Source: Rudaea sp. (GTDB lineage: Bacteria; Pseudomonadota; Gammaproteobacteria; Xanthomonadales; Rhodanobacteraceae). Taken from it: a stretch of DNA of 64,000 nucleotides. The notes under the pieces were generated by a model. The model was not told where the DNA came from and ran no database searches. It saw nothing but the letters and a program-made list of their open reading frames with translations. The stretch lies in NCBI GenBank assembly GCA_031291055.1, contig JARLJU010000089.1:62001-126000 (forward strand). The letters are read 5' to 3'. The position numbers and the translations under genes were made by a program. Shown here in pieces: positions 18,753 through 27,969 of this stretch (the stretch's first letter is position 1; every line of letters begins with the position of its first letter).

Positions 18753-19660
18753 TGGCGATTCCCGGATATCAATCCTGGATGACACCCTTGCTTGCGCGGT
18801 TGAGAGACGGAGCGGATCACCGCATCTCCGATCTGTACGAGCTGCTGGCGGACGACTTGCGTTTGTCGGAAAGCGACCGCAGTGAACGGCTGGCCAGCGG
18901 TGTCCAGCCCGTGTATATCAATCGCATCGGTTGGGCGCGAACCTATCTGAAAAAGGCCGGTGTGATCGATCAGTCAGTGGGCGGGATGATGCGGGTTTCC
19001 GATCGCGGCCGCGATGCGTCGCGGTCGGGCAAACCGATCGATCTCGACTAGCTAACTCAGTTCCCGGAATTCCGCGTGTTTTATCGCCAACCGAGGCGCG
19101 ATCGTGCGACCGCCGCTTCAGCGGTTGAGCAGGATTCCGGCAATGAATCGCCCGAAGACACGCTCAATCGCATCTATCTGCAATTGCGCGACGAGCTGGC
19201 CAGCGAACTCCTCGACCGGATTAAGGCTGCTCCGCCGGATTTTTTTGAGAAACTTGTCGTCGATCTGATGATCCGGATGGGCTACGGCGGATCACGCGAG
19301 GATGCCGGAAAAACCGTCGGCCGCTCCGGCGATGGCGGTATCGACGGTGTTATCAACGAGGACCGTCTCGGTCTCGATGTCATCTATCTGCAAGCCAAGC
19401 GTTGGGAAGGCACGGTTGGCCGTCCAGTGGTGCAGGGATTCGTCGGCAGCCTCGCCGGGAAGCGAGCAAACAAGGGCGTGCTGATCACGACCTCGAAATT
19501 CTCAAAGGACGCGCGTGAATACGTGCAGCAAATCGGCGCCAAGATTGTGCTGATCGATGGCGAAACACTCGGTAATCTGATGATCCAACATGGCTTGGCC
19601 GTAACGACCGCGGCGAGTTACGACGTCAAGCGCATCGATTCAGACTACTTCAACGAGTAA
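18752..19660 (+). pseudogene. mrr: Mrr-type restriction endonuclease interrupted by an in-frame amber codon
   Basis: Read through, this is one 303-codon frame, the size of E. coli Mrr (304 residues). Codons 1-99 are the winged-helix Mrr N-domain (MAIPGYQSWM, VYINRIGWARTYLKKAGVI). Codon 100 is TAG at 19049-19051. The frame continues with LTQFPEF, the usual linker of this family, and then the catalytic domain with GDGGIDG and QAKRW, the PD-(D/E)xK nuclease site. Nothing else is damaged. The second half could start weakly at the GTG at 19076. In Mrr, the N-domain binds DNA and the C-domain cuts modified DNA. The gene is probably a recent nonsense mutant; amber suppression or two separate polypeptides are alternatives. 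Confidence 0.85.
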
Positions 19661-19678
19661 ATGCCAGAAGCGCATGGC

Positions 19679-19945
19679 CTACCGCGGCCTCGACCTCTTC
19701 AACGCCGGATCGATCCGATCCAGATCCGCCTGCACCTGTTCCGGGCTGCGTTCGTAGACGATCTCCCGTCCCAGCGCCTTGCCTGAAAACGCGGTCCTGT
19801 TCGGCGTCGGCGTGAGGTCGCATTTGACGCTGTGCACGCCTTCGCCGAGCACCACCGTGATGCGGTGCGCGTGCTTGGTCAGTACGACGACATCCATGGT
19901 CTTGCCGCTTTCGGTGATGCGTACCTTGATCTTTTCGATGTCCAT
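19679..19945 (-). CDS. Small conserved-looking protein of unknown function
   Basis: This 88-residue protein begins MDIEKIKVRITESGKT and has a compact beta-rich pattern (VVVLTKHAHRITVVLGEG, then VKCDLTPTPN) and a charged, Arg-rich tail. I do not recognise the family. It has no signal peptide or membrane segment, and no strong ribosome binding site. It lies convergent with the broken mrr gene, and its start faces the flavin oxidase gene at 20064. Confidence 0.6.
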   Translation of the reverse strand: MDIEKIKVRITESGKTMDVVVLTKHAHRITVVLGEGVHSVKCDLTPTPNRTAFSGKALGREIVYERSPEQVQADLDRIDPALKRSRPR

Positions 19946-20063
19946 GGAGTCGTCTGCTCGTTTGGCGGGCGAACGAAGTCTAACTTGTCCGTCGCAATCG
20001 CGTTCGGGCGAGTGAACCGGTTATCCTCGCCGTGGCGATGCAGCGCTTGGGAACCCAACTCGC

Positions 20064-21215
20064 ATGACTCGAAAAACCTTCGATTTCGTCGTCATCGGCG
20101 CCGGCGTCTTCGGCGCCTGGGCCGCACACGAATTGCTGCGCTCTGGCCACAGCGTTCTGTTGCTGGATGCCTATGGCCCCGCGCACAGCCGCGCCAGTTC
20201 CGGCGGCGAGTCGCGCATCATACGCATGGGCTATGGGCGCGATGCGCTGTACACGCGCTGGTCGATGCGCTCGCTGGATAAGTGGAAAGCGCTGGAAGAG
20301 GAGGTCGGCCGCAGGATTTTTCATCCCACCGGAATGCTCTGGCTCGTAGGCAAGGACGATACGTACACGCGCCAGACCCAGCAGACGCTGGAGCGGGTCG
20401 GCGTCGAGCATCAGCAGCTTTCGGTGCGCGAACTGGAGGATAGATATCCGCAAATATCCTCGGCCGGGATCGAATGGGCGCTGTGGGAGCCGGGCAGCGG
20501 CGTGCTGATGGCGCGGCAGGCCGTGCAGGCCCTGGTCGCCGACAGTATCCTCCGGGGACTCGAATACCGCTTGGCCAGCATCGTCGCGCCCACGACAAAG
20601 GCGAGGCTCGACCATGTCGTTACCAACGCGGGCGAGAAAATCCTTGCCGGCACGTTCGTGTTCGCCTGCGGCCCCTGGCTGCCGACGCTGTTCCCCGACT
20701 TGCTGGCGCAGCGCATTTTTCCAACGCGGCAGGAAGTGTTCTTCTTCGCGCCGCCGCCGGGGGACGACTCTTTCGCCTCTCCGGCGATGCCGGCGTGGTT
20801 TCACCATCCGGCGCTGGTCTACGGCTTGCCCGATCTGGAAAGCCGCGGATTCAAGGTCAGCGTCGACAAACACGGCGCGCGCTTCGATCCGGAAACGGGA
20901 TCGCGCCAGGCCAGCGCTGAAGGTCTGGCGATTGCGCGCGAGTACATCGCCCGGCGTTTTCCACGGTTGAAGAATGCGCCGTTGTCCGAGAGTCGCGTCT
21001 GCCAGTACGAGAATACGTCCAACGGCGATTTCGTGATCGACCATCATCCGGAAATGGCGAATGTCGTGATCGCCGGCGGCGGTTCGGGGCACGGCTTCAA
21101 GCATGGCCCGGCGGTGGGTGAATACATCACCGAACTGCTGACGAATTCTGGCATCGTCGAAACGCGCTTTGTCCTGGCCGGTAAATCCACGACGCAGGCG
21201 CGGAACGTCTTCTAG
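20064..21215 (+). CDS. FAD-dependent amine oxidase of the sarcosine/N-methyltryptophan oxidase (SolA) family
   Basis: This 383-residue flavoprotein has the N-terminal dinucleotide motif VVIGAGVFGAWAAHELLRSG, the family SSGGESRIIR stretch, and the C-terminal AGGGSGHGFKHGP. SRVCQYENTSNGDFVID holds a Cys at the place where monomeric sarcosine oxidase attaches FAD covalently, so covalent flavin is likely. It would oxidise an N-methyl or secondary amino acid with release of H2O2; the exact substrate is unknown. It is convergent with an MHS transporter gene, ending 9 bp from it. Confidence 0.85.
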   Translation: MTRKTFDFVVIGAGVFGAWAAHELLRSGHSVLLLDAYGPAHSRASSGGESRIIRMGYGRDALYTRWSMRSLDKWKALEEEVGRRIFHPTGMLWLVGKDDTYTRQTQQTLERVGVEHQQLSVRELEDRYPQISSAGIEWALWEPGSGVLMARQAVQALVADSILRGLEYRLASIVAPTTKARLDHVVTNAGEKILAGTFVFACGPWLPTLFPDLLAQRIFPTRQEVFFFAPPPGDDSFASPAMPAWFHHPALVYGLPDLESRGFKVSVDKHGARFDPETGSRQASAEGLAIAREYIARRFPRLKNAPLSESRVCQYENTSNGDFVIDHHPEMANVVIAGGGSGHGFKHGPAVGEYITELLTNSGIVETRFVLAGKSTTQARNVF

Positions 21216-21224
21216 CGGCGCAGA

Positions 21225-22520
21225 TCAGCTTTTTGCCGCATCCAGCACGCGCGGCCGCATAAGCAACAAGGCGAATAAAGTCAGTGCCGCAGCACCGGCC
21301 AGGTAATAACCCACGTAGGGCAAGCCTTGGGTCAGCGCCAGCCAGGTTGCGACATAGGGTGCCAGCGACGCGCCCAGGATGCCGGCGAGATTGAAGCTCA
21401 GCGACGCGCCGGTGTAACGCACTGCCGTGGGAAACATTTCCGCCAGCGCAGTGCCTAGCGGGCCGTAGGTCAAACCCATCAGGAACAGGCCGAGTGCCAG
21501 GAACGGGATGGCGCCATAGATCGAGCCGGACACAAACAGCGGTGCGAAGATCAGGCCGAAAACAAAGATCGACACGGTGGCGAAGATCAGCACCGCACGC
21601 GATCCGCACCGATCTGCCGCCAGTGCCGATAGCGGAATACCCAGCGCGAAGAACGCAACGCCGATCATCTGCTGCACGAGAAAACTCGCCCGCGCATAGT
21701 GCAATGCGGTGGTGCCCCAGCTCAAGGCGAACACCGTCATCAGGTAGAACAAGACGAAGGTCGCGAGCGCCGCGAATGTGCCGAGCATCAGCGCACACGC
21801 GTGATCCCTGCAGACCGTGAGCAGCGGCAGGTGCACGCGTTCGTCGTTCTGCATCGCCCGCTGAAATGCCGGCGTCTCGGTGAGCTTGAGCCGCACGTAC
21901 AAGCCGACCCATACCAGCAACGCACTGGCAAGAAACGGAATGCGCCAGCCGAAGGCGAAAAACTGCGCGTCGTCGAGCCACGCACTGAGCAGCAGAAAGA
22001 TTCCGGTGGAACAGACGAAGCCGACCGGCGCGCCGAGTTGCGGAAACATGCCGTACCAGGCGCGCCTGTGCGGCGGCGCGTTTTCGATCGCGAGCAGCAC
22101 CGCTCCACCCCATTCGCCGCCAAGCCCCAGTCCCTGCCCGCAACGGCACAGGGCCAGCAGCAACGGAGCGGCAACGCCGATCGACGCATAGGTCGGCAAC
22201 AGGCCAATCAGCACGGTCGAAAGCCCCATTGTCAACAACGCCGCGACCAGGGTTGCCTTGCGCCCGACGCGATCGCCGAAATGCCCGAACAGTGCCGAGC
22301 CGACCGGTCGCGCGAAGAAAGCCAGTGCGAATGTTGCCAGCGATTGCAGGGTTGCTGCCGTCGCATCGCCTGCGGGGAAGAACAATCGTGGGAACACCAG
22401 CACCGCGGCCGTGGCGAAGATGTAGAAATCGAAAAACTCGATCGTCGTGCCGATCAGGCTCGCGAACAGGATACGGCGTGGAGAATTGCCGGACGAAGCC
22501 GGGGCGATCTTGCTGGCCAT
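21225..22520 (-). CDS. MFS transporter, metabolite:H+ symporter (MHS/ProP-ShiA) family
   Basis: This 431-residue membrane protein has about 12 hydrophobic helices. The N-terminal signature is SLIGTTIEFFDFYIFATAA, followed by the MFS loop FGHFGDRVGRKATL between helices 2 and 3 and CGQGLGLGGEWGGAVL in helix 4, all typical of the MHS group. That group imports organic acids, betaine, proline or shikimate with protons across the inner membrane. The substrate cannot be read from sequence. It lies tail to tail with the amine oxidase gene, which may reflect uptake and breakdown of a shared compound. Confidence 0.88.
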   Translation of the reverse strand: MASKIAPASSGNSPRRILFASLIGTTIEFFDFYIFATAAVLVFPRLFFPAGDATAATLQSLATFALAFFARPVGSALFGHFGDRVGRKATLVAALLTMGLSTVLIGLLPTYASIGVAAPLLLALCRCGQGLGLGGEWGGAVLLAIENAPPHRRAWYGMFPQLGAPVGFVCSTGIFLLLSAWLDDAQFFAFGWRIPFLASALLVWVGLYVRLKLTETPAFQRAMQNDERVHLPLLTVCRDHACALMLGTFAALATFVLFYLMTVFALSWGTTALHYARASFLVQQMIGVAFFALGIPLSALAADRCGSRAVLIFATVSIFVFGLIFAPLFVSGSIYGAIPFLALGLFLMGLTYGPLGTALAEMFPTAVRYTGASLSFNLAGILGASLAPYVATWLALTQGLPYVGYYLAGAAALTLFALLLMRPRVLDAAKS

Positions 22521-22583
22521 CGAAACGATGCTCTGCGGGTCAGCGCTGAATTGTGCTCGATTTCGATGGATTTCGCGCCTTGC

Positions 22584-23159
22584 TCACTGAAACCCCGGCT
22601 GCCCCACCTGTTCCTTGAATTGCGGCACGCGCATGAATTTCGCGATGTCGTAGCCGAAACCATGGAGCTTGCTCAGCAGCGTTGTATACAATGCGTCTTC
22701 CATCGCGGGGTTGCGTGCGAGCACCCAGCCAAGCTTGCGATTGGGCTGGCCGACCAGCACCCAGGAATAGTCGGGCGCGACCTCAAGGACAAGATAGTCG
22801 GCGTGGATCAACCACAGAAAGCGCACGATCCAGCGTGCGTTGTCGCTGCCCGGCTGCACGATGCCGAGTGATCCTGTCGTCTTTTCCGGACCGTCAAACG
22901 ATTTGCGATAGACATAGGTCGTCTCGACGTTGCCATCCGCATCGAGTCGGTAAACGTCGCGGCTGGCCATCTTGCCGCGCTCGGCGAAGTAGGGGATGTT
23001 AGCGATCACGTACCAGGTACCCATGTAGCGCTGCAGGTCGATCTTCGCGCTCGTCGTCAGCTCCGGCATGTCACCCGTCCCTTCGTCGGCGCAGGCGTAC
23101 AGCATCGCGGCTACGCCGAACCACAATGCCAGGGAGACGATGACGCGCCGCAGTTTCAT
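22584..23159 (-). CDS. blc: Outer-membrane lipocalin (Blc family) lipoprotein
   Basis: This 191-residue protein has a lipoprotein signal (hydrophobic residues 7-20, lipobox LYAC). The lipocalin signature is YMGTWYVIANIPYFAER, followed by the conserved central strands YRKSFDGPEKTTGSL and YSWVLVGQPNRKLGWVLAR. Blc proteins bind lysophospholipids and fatty acids at the outer membrane. AAGGAAA precedes the ATG at 23159; the longer frame to 23381 is not supported. Unlike E. coli Blc, the protein has a C-terminal extension ending QVGQPGFQ. Confidence 0.87.
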   Translation of the reverse strand: MKLRRVIVSLALWFGVAAMLYACADEGTGDMPELTTSAKIDLQRYMGTWYVIANIPYFAERGKMASRDVYRLDADGNVETTYVYRKSFDGPEKTTGSLGIVQPGSDNARWIVRFLWLIHADYLVLEVAPDYSWVLVGQPNRKLGWVLARNPAMEDALYTTLLSKLHGFGYDIAKFMRVPQFKEQVGQPGFQ

Positions 23160-23235
23160 GGCTTTTCCTTGCCTGCAACCGGATTGTCGACGTTGTGGCG
23201 TGCAGAACACGTCAATATCTCGCGCCCAACGCGCA

Positions 23236-23403
23236 TCAATGCAGCGGAATTTTTCGCAAGGCGATTGTCGCTTCCATCGCGTGCTGCAGTTCCTGCAGTT
23301 CCAGATCATCCGGATTCTTTTCCAGCGCGGCATGAACCAGGGCGAGGTAACGCTCCGCGTGGCGGGTCCAATGCAGTTCATATGGATAGGTGTTGCGCGT
23401 CAT
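23236..23403 (-). CDS. Small soluble protein of unknown function (55 aa)
   Basis: The short frame starts MTRNTYPYELHWTRHAERYL and ends RKIPLH. AGGAGA lies seven bases before the ATG at 23403, a good ribosome binding site that favours this start over the upstream ATG at 23418. The predicted product is an acidic, helix-forming protein rich in Glu, Leu and His, with no membrane segment. It lies 76 bp upstream of the lipocalin gene on the same strand and may be co-transcribed. Family unknown. Confidence 0.5.
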   Translation of the reverse strand: MTRNTYPYELHWTRHAERYLALVHAALEKNPDDLELQELQHAMEATIALRKIPLH

Positions 23404-23671
23404 GGTCGTCTCCTGCAAGTTTCCCCTGTGGGAACATGCTAGGGCGCCGTGCCGTCGCGCTCGTGCGTGGATTCGGCATCTTCCATGTGCGCTGTTTCGC
23501 AGTTCCCGGGAATAGTCGTGGAGGCTGCGTGAAATTCACGCGGACTTCACGCAATGCCGATCGGTCGATATCTGCACAGGGGCGAGGCACCTGCGCGGAC
23601 AGACGAATGGCTCTTTGCAGAGCGCGCCATTTGCGGCTAGTGTGCGCGCTCTGCCGGATGGAGATGACTCG

Positions 23672-25591
23672 ATGCGTACTCGCGTTTTGCTCGGTTCGTT
23701 CGCGCTGACTCTCGCCGCGCTGCCGTCGGTCGCTGCCGACCTCACGCCGCCGCTGGCGCCGGATGTGCCGAAAAAGTTCACGATACCGACGCAGAACTTC
23801 GACTACGAGCGGCGTGAAGTCATGATCCCGATGCGCGATGGCGTAAAGCTGCACACGGTCATCATGTTGCCGAAGGGCGCCGTGCACGCGCCGATCATTC
23901 TTACGCGCACGCCGTACAACGCGAGCAAGCGCGCCGAACGCAACGTCAGTCCGGCTCTGGTAGCGAGCCTGCCGCTGGGCGACGAGCAATTTTCAGCTGA
24001 CGGTTACATCCGCGTGTTTCAGGATATCCGCGGCAAATACGGCTCGGAAGGCGACTACGTGATGACGCGGCCACTGCGCGGGCCGCTCAACGACAGCAAG
24101 GTGGATCATTCCACCGACGCCTGGGACACGATCGACTGGCTGGTCAAGAACGTGCATGAAAGCAACGGCAGGGTCGGCATGATCGGCTCGTCATACGAGG
24201 GCTTCACTGTGTTGATGGCGCTGGTGAATCCGCATCCCGCGCTGAAGGCGGCGGTACCCATGAGCCCGATGGTTGATGGCTGGAAAGGCGACGACTGGTT
24301 CCACAACGGCGCATTCCGCCAGACCAATCTCGATTACATCTACGGCCAGACCACGGCGCATGGCGAAGGCAAGCATGTTGCGCGCCTGGGTTACGACGAC
24401 TACGAGAATTTCCTGCGCCTGGGATCCACCGGCGACTACGCGCGCTATTACGGTTTCGAGCAGCTCGGGTTCTGGAAGAAGCTTTCCGAGCACCCGGCCT
24501 ACGACGCCTACTGGCAGGGCCAGGCGCTGGACCTGATCCTGGCGAACCAGCCGCTGCAAGTGCCTACGATGGTGGTTGCCAGTCTGTGGGACCAGGAAGA
24601 CATGTACGGAGCCATCCACACGTATGCGGCGATCAAGCCCAAGGACTCGAACAACGACAAGGTGTTCCTCGCGCTCGGGCCGTGGCGTCACAGCGGCGTC
24701 AACTACGATGGCAGCGTGCTTGGCCCGCTGAAGCTCGACGGCGACACGGCGCTGCAGTTCCGGCGCGACGTAATGAAGCCGTTCCTCGATGCGCATCTGA
24801 AAGACGCGGCACCTCGTGCGGACACTCCGCCCGTGTTTGCCTATGAATCCGGCACAAACACCTGGCGCAAGCTGCCGCACTGGCCGCTCGCTTGCGAGAG
24901 CGGCTGTGTATCAGGCATGCGACCGCTGTATCTGGAGGCGGATTTTCATGCGGGCTTCGATGCGCCCGCCGACGCCGCGGCATTTGACGAGTACGTGTCC
25001 GACCCGGCCAAGCCGGTGCCCTATCTGCCGCGTCCGGTGCATTTCGAGGATTCCGATGCGTGGAAGCGCTGGCTGGTGACCGACCAGCGCTTCGTGGACG
25101 GCCGTACCGACGCGCTCAGCTATGTGTCCGCGCCGCTGACGGCGCCACTCAGGATTGCCGGTGCGCCAGTCGTGAACCTGTTCGCTTCGACCAGCGGCAG
25201 CGATTCGGACTGGGTGGTGAAACTGATCGACGTCTATCCGGACAGCGTGCCGTCGCAGCCGGACATGGGCGGCTACGAACTCGGCATCGCCATGGACATC
25301 TTCCGCGGGCGTTACCGCGACAGCTTCGAGCATCCGGCCGCGATTCCAAGCGACAAAGTGGAAAAGTACCATTTCGCCCTGCCCAACGCGAACCACGTGT
25401 TCCTGCCCGGGCATCGCATCATGGTGCAGATCCAGTCGAGCTGGTTTCCGTTGTACGACCGCAATCCGCAAACCTTCGTCGACAACATCTTCTTCGCCAG
25501 GCCGGCAGACTATCGCAAGGCGACGCAGCGCATTTACCGTTCCGCTGCGGCGGCGAGCGAAATCGACCTGCCGGTGATCCCTGCGCCATAG
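23672..25591 (+). CDS. Exported CocE/NonD-family (X-Pro dipeptidyl peptidase-like) hydrolase
   Basis: This 639-residue protein has a signal peptide (MRTRVLLGSFALTLAALPSVA, cut near residue 21). The alpha/beta-hydrolase domain has the nucleophile in IGSSYEGF (about residues 170-177), and the catalytic His region is GPWRHSGVN. The C-terminal jelly-roll domain has VNLFASTSGSDSDWVVKLIDVYP, which is diagnostic of the CocE/glutaryl-7-ACA acylase family. It should hydrolyse ester or amide bonds, or N-terminal dipeptides, in the periplasm. The start is set by GGAGATG just before the ATG and by the signal peptide. Confidence 0.9.
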   Translation: MRTRVLLGSFALTLAALPSVAADLTPPLAPDVPKKFTIPTQNFDYERREVMIPMRDGVKLHTVIMLPKGAVHAPIILTRTPYNASKRAERNVSPALVASLPLGDEQFSADGYIRVFQDIRGKYGSEGDYVMTRPLRGPLNDSKVDHSTDAWDTIDWLVKNVHESNGRVGMIGSSYEGFTVLMALVNPHPALKAAVPMSPMVDGWKGDDWFHNGAFRQTNLDYIYGQTTAHGEGKHVARLGYDDYENFLRLGSTGDYARYYGFEQLGFWKKLSEHPAYDAYWQGQALDLILANQPLQVPTMVVASLWDQEDMYGAIHTYAAIKPKDSNNDKVFLALGPWRHSGVNYDGSVLGPLKLDGDTALQFRRDVMKPFLDAHLKDAAPRADTPPVFAYESGTNTWRKLPHWPLACESGCVSGMRPLYLEADFHAGFDAPADAAAFDEYVSDPAKPVPYLPRPVHFEDSDAWKRWLVTDQRFVDGRTDALSYVSAPLTAPLRIAGAPVVNLFASTSGSDSDWVVKLIDVYPDSVPSQPDMGGYELGIAMDIFRGRYRDSFEHPAAIPSDKVEKYHFALPNANHVFLPGHRIMVQIQSSWFPLYDRNPQTFVDNIFFARPADYRKATQRIYRSAAAASEIDLPVIPAP

Positions 25592-25618
25592 GACAATCCG
25601 TGTTTCGCGCAATCGTGC

Positions 25619-26632
25619 CTATCTGGCGGCGCTGCGTACCTGCCGTGGCGAACCTGCGTAGAGTCTGTGCCAGACACGCCTGAACTGGCGTGTCGAGGCG
25701 AAGCCGGCGCGCTCGGCCACGCGCTCCATGTCCAGGCGCGTATGCCCGATCAGTTCATGGGCGAGCGCGACGCGCAGGCGATTGCGATAGTCCGCCATGT
25801 TCATGCCGACGTGTTCGTTGAACAGACGCGACAGGTGGCGTGGACTGGCGCCGGCAATTTTTGCCAGCGCTGCAAGCGTCCATGGTTTTGCCGGGCTGGC
25901 CGTCATCGCATCCTGCACACGATGCACGGCCGGATGAAGGTGATTGCGTCCCTCCAGCCATGGCGACAGTTGCGGATCCGCACCGCTGCGGCGCAGATAG
26001 ACCACCAGATAGCGCGCGACTGCCAGAGCGCAGACGTGATCGACCATCTGACTGACGAGGTACAGCATCAGATCGATGCCCGCCGTGACGCCAGCGCTGC
26101 TGCAGCGCTCGCCGTCGTCCACGTACAGGCGGTTGTCGAGGACATTGGCGCGCGGCGCAATCTCGGCCAGCTCGTTGCTGCTCAGATAGTGCGTCGTGCA
26201 TTTGTAGCCATCGAGCAGACCGGCGCGCGCCGCCAGCAGCGCGCCCGAGCAGATGGTGACCAGCCGGTGGCCGGGCCGTATCGCCGCACGCAGCCAGTCG
26301 ATGATGCGCGCCTGGTTGATCGCATCGTCGTGATCGTCCGCGGCCGTGCGTTTGACGTCCGGCGACATGACGGCATCCACGTCGCCGGCCACGACGACCA
26401 TTGCACCATCGGGCAGTGTCGGCGGAAAAGGGGCAATACCGGTCACGGTCAAACCGATCGAGGTCGACGCCGAACGCGCCGGCCCGATATAACGCACGTC
26501 GAAGCGCACCGCATCCTGCACCATATTGGCACGCCGCAGCACTTCGAGCGGACCGGCCGCATCGAGCAGCAGGGTTCGTGGCGGCAGCACCGCGTAGACG
26601 GCGATGCGGCGCACGGCTTCTGCCTGTTTCAC
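25619..26632 (-). CDS. GlxA-type transcriptional regulator (DJ-1/PfpI domain plus AraC DNA-binding domain)
   Basis: This 337-residue protein has a DJ-1/PfpI-like domain at residues 8-190 (GHRLVTICSGALLAARAGLLDG with the Cys at the nucleophile-elbow position). Residues 225-335 hold two AraC-type helix-turn-helix motifs (LAALAKIAGASPRHLSRLF and ERVAERAGFASTRQFRRVW). Such regulators respond to small amides, amines or quaternary ammonium compounds. Its ATG overlaps the stop of the upstream isochorismatase-like gene by four bases (ATGA). They form an operon, and the hydrolase may act on the inducer or be regulated with it. Confidence 0.9.
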   Translation of the reverse strand: MKQAEAVRRIAVYAVLPPRTLLLDAAGPLEVLRRANMVQDAVRFDVRYIGPARSASTSIGLTVTGIAPFPPTLPDGAMVVVAGDVDAVMSPDVKRTAADDHDDAINQARIIDWLRAAIRPGHRLVTICSGALLAARAGLLDGYKCTTHYLSSNELAEIAPRANVLDNRLYVDDGERCSSAGVTAGIDLMLYLVSQMVDHVCALAVARYLVVYLRRSGADPQLSPWLEGRNHLHPAVHRVQDAMTASPAKPWTLAALAKIAGASPRHLSRLFNEHVGMNMADYRNRLRVALAHELIGHTRLDMERVAERAGFASTRQFRRVWHRLYAGSPRQVRSAAR

Positions 26633-27195
26633 GATGTGAGTTTCGCAGTGGACCCGGTCAGCGCCTGCTCGACCGTGGCAATGTGCGCAAAGCGTTCGTC
26701 CAGGACAAGTTCGGTGCGCGCCTTGATCTCGGCCGGACTCCAGCGGCGCCCGTCGCGGCCGGTCATGGCGAAGGTCAACGTGGCATCGGTGACGTAGTCC
26801 ACCTCATAGCCGACATCGGAGGCATGTCGTGTCGTGGTTTCGCAACATTGTTCGCTGCGGATGCCGGAAATGACGAGGCGGCGAATGCCATGCCGAACCA
26901 GCCATACATCCAGTCCACTGCCGACCAGTGCGCTGTGACTTTGCTTGTGAAAGACGGCGTCGGGTTCGATCGCAAGACCGCCGAGCGTCTTCACGAATCC
27001 GGACGCCAGCGAAAACGCCCCCGATGCCTCGACGTGGAAAATCTGCACAACCGGAATGTTCCGCGCGCGCGCGCCGTCGATCAGTGTTTGCAGATTGCTC
27101 AGGAAGGCAGGGGCGTCGTTATCGCTCCAGTAGGGGCGCTGTCGGAACGACTCCTGGACATCGATCACGATCAATGCGGTGGCGGATTTGGACAT
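26629..27195 (-). CDS. Isochorismatase-family cysteine hydrolase
   Basis: This 188-residue cytosolic hydrolase carries the D-K-C triad of the family: Asp12 in VIDVQESF, Lys84 in VFHKQSHSAL, and Cys117 or Cys118 in SEQCCETT. Relatives include nicotinamidase, ureidoacrylate hydrolase and other amidases; the substrate is not readable here. GGAGG precedes the ATG at 27195 at a suitable distance, so the frame extension to 27231 is rejected. It shares an ATGA overlap with the downstream GlxA-type regulator and is divergent from the DUF1203 gene. Confidence 0.87.
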   Translation of the reverse strand: MSKSATALIVIDVQESFRQRPYWSDNDAPAFLSNLQTLIDGARARNIPVVQIFHVEASGAFSLASGFVKTLGGLAIEPDAVFHKQSHSALVGSGLDVWLVRHGIRRLVISGIRSEQCCETTTRHASDVGYEVDYVTDATLTFAMTGRDGRRWSPAEIKARTELVLDERFAHIATVEQALTGSTAKLTS

Positions 27196-27420
27196 GACCG
27201 GATTTCCTCCTACGGAAATTGTGGATTGCACGTGGCCTCGATGCTACGCCGTGCCTGCGTGCGGATAAAGGTTTGCAGCGGTCGCAGAACGGACAAAAAA
27301 CGCCATCATCGATCGCGGGCGGAGGTTTGCACCGGTGCGCTGCGGGCAAGCGCAAGAAACGGATATCCCTCCCGACCGATCGGAAGGCATCCTCGTTACA
27401 TCAGCACGGGAGAAAGGACC

Positions 27421-27885
27421 ATGAGTTTTCGCATTACCGGATTGCCCGCCGAACCGTTCGCCCATTTGTTCTCGATGCCCGCTGCCGAACTCGCACGGCA
27501 TGGCGCAGTACGCCGCATTGCCGATGCCCGGCCCGCCTACCCCTGCCGCGTCAGTCTGAGCGATGCCGCGGCAGGCGATGAAATCATCCTGGTCAATTTC
27601 GAGCATCAGCCGGCAGCCACGCCGTATCGCGCGAGTCACGCGATCTATGTGCGCCAGGGTGAGCGGCGCTTCGATGCGATCGATGAGGTGCCGCAACAGT
27701 TGCGCCGACGCTTGCTGTCGGTGCGCGCGTTCGATGCGGATGGGATGATGGTCGATGCCGATGTTGTCGACGGGCTCGAAGTCGAGCGTACGATCGACAG
27801 GCTCTTCGGCGACGAGCGGGCGGCCTATCTGCACGTAGATTTTGCCAAGCCCGGATGCTATGCAGCGCGCGTCGACCGTGCCTGA
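27421..27885 (+). CDS. DUF1203 family protein
   Basis: This 154-residue soluble protein begins MSFRITGLPAEPFAHLF. It contains the family pattern YPCRVSLSDAAAGDEIILVNFEHQPAATPYRASHAIYVR, shown here only as a family landmark around residues 40-80, and ends YAARVDRA. The family has no known function. GGGAGAAAGGACC precedes the ATG. It is separated by 225 bp from the divergent isochorismatase gene, and msrA follows 84 bp downstream. Confidence 0.82.
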   Translation: MSFRITGLPAEPFAHLFSMPAAELARHGAVRRIADARPAYPCRVSLSDAAAGDEIILVNFEHQPAATPYRASHAIYVRQGERRFDAIDEVPQQLRRRLLSVRAFDADGMMVDADVVDGLEVERTIDRLFGDERAAYLHVDFAKPGCYAARVDRA

Positions 27886-27969
27886 CATCGCGCGCTGGCG
27901 TGGCCGCCGGCGAAAGACTATCTTGTGCGTCCCGGTCTGATAACCGATCTTGACCATCGGAACGTACCC

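Noticed and set aside
16020..18785. 921-residue minus-strand ORF
   Set aside because: It is exactly antisense to aceE, whose motifs are unmistakable. The ORF is open because of high-GC codon bias, and its composition is His/Arg/Ala-rich with no domain.
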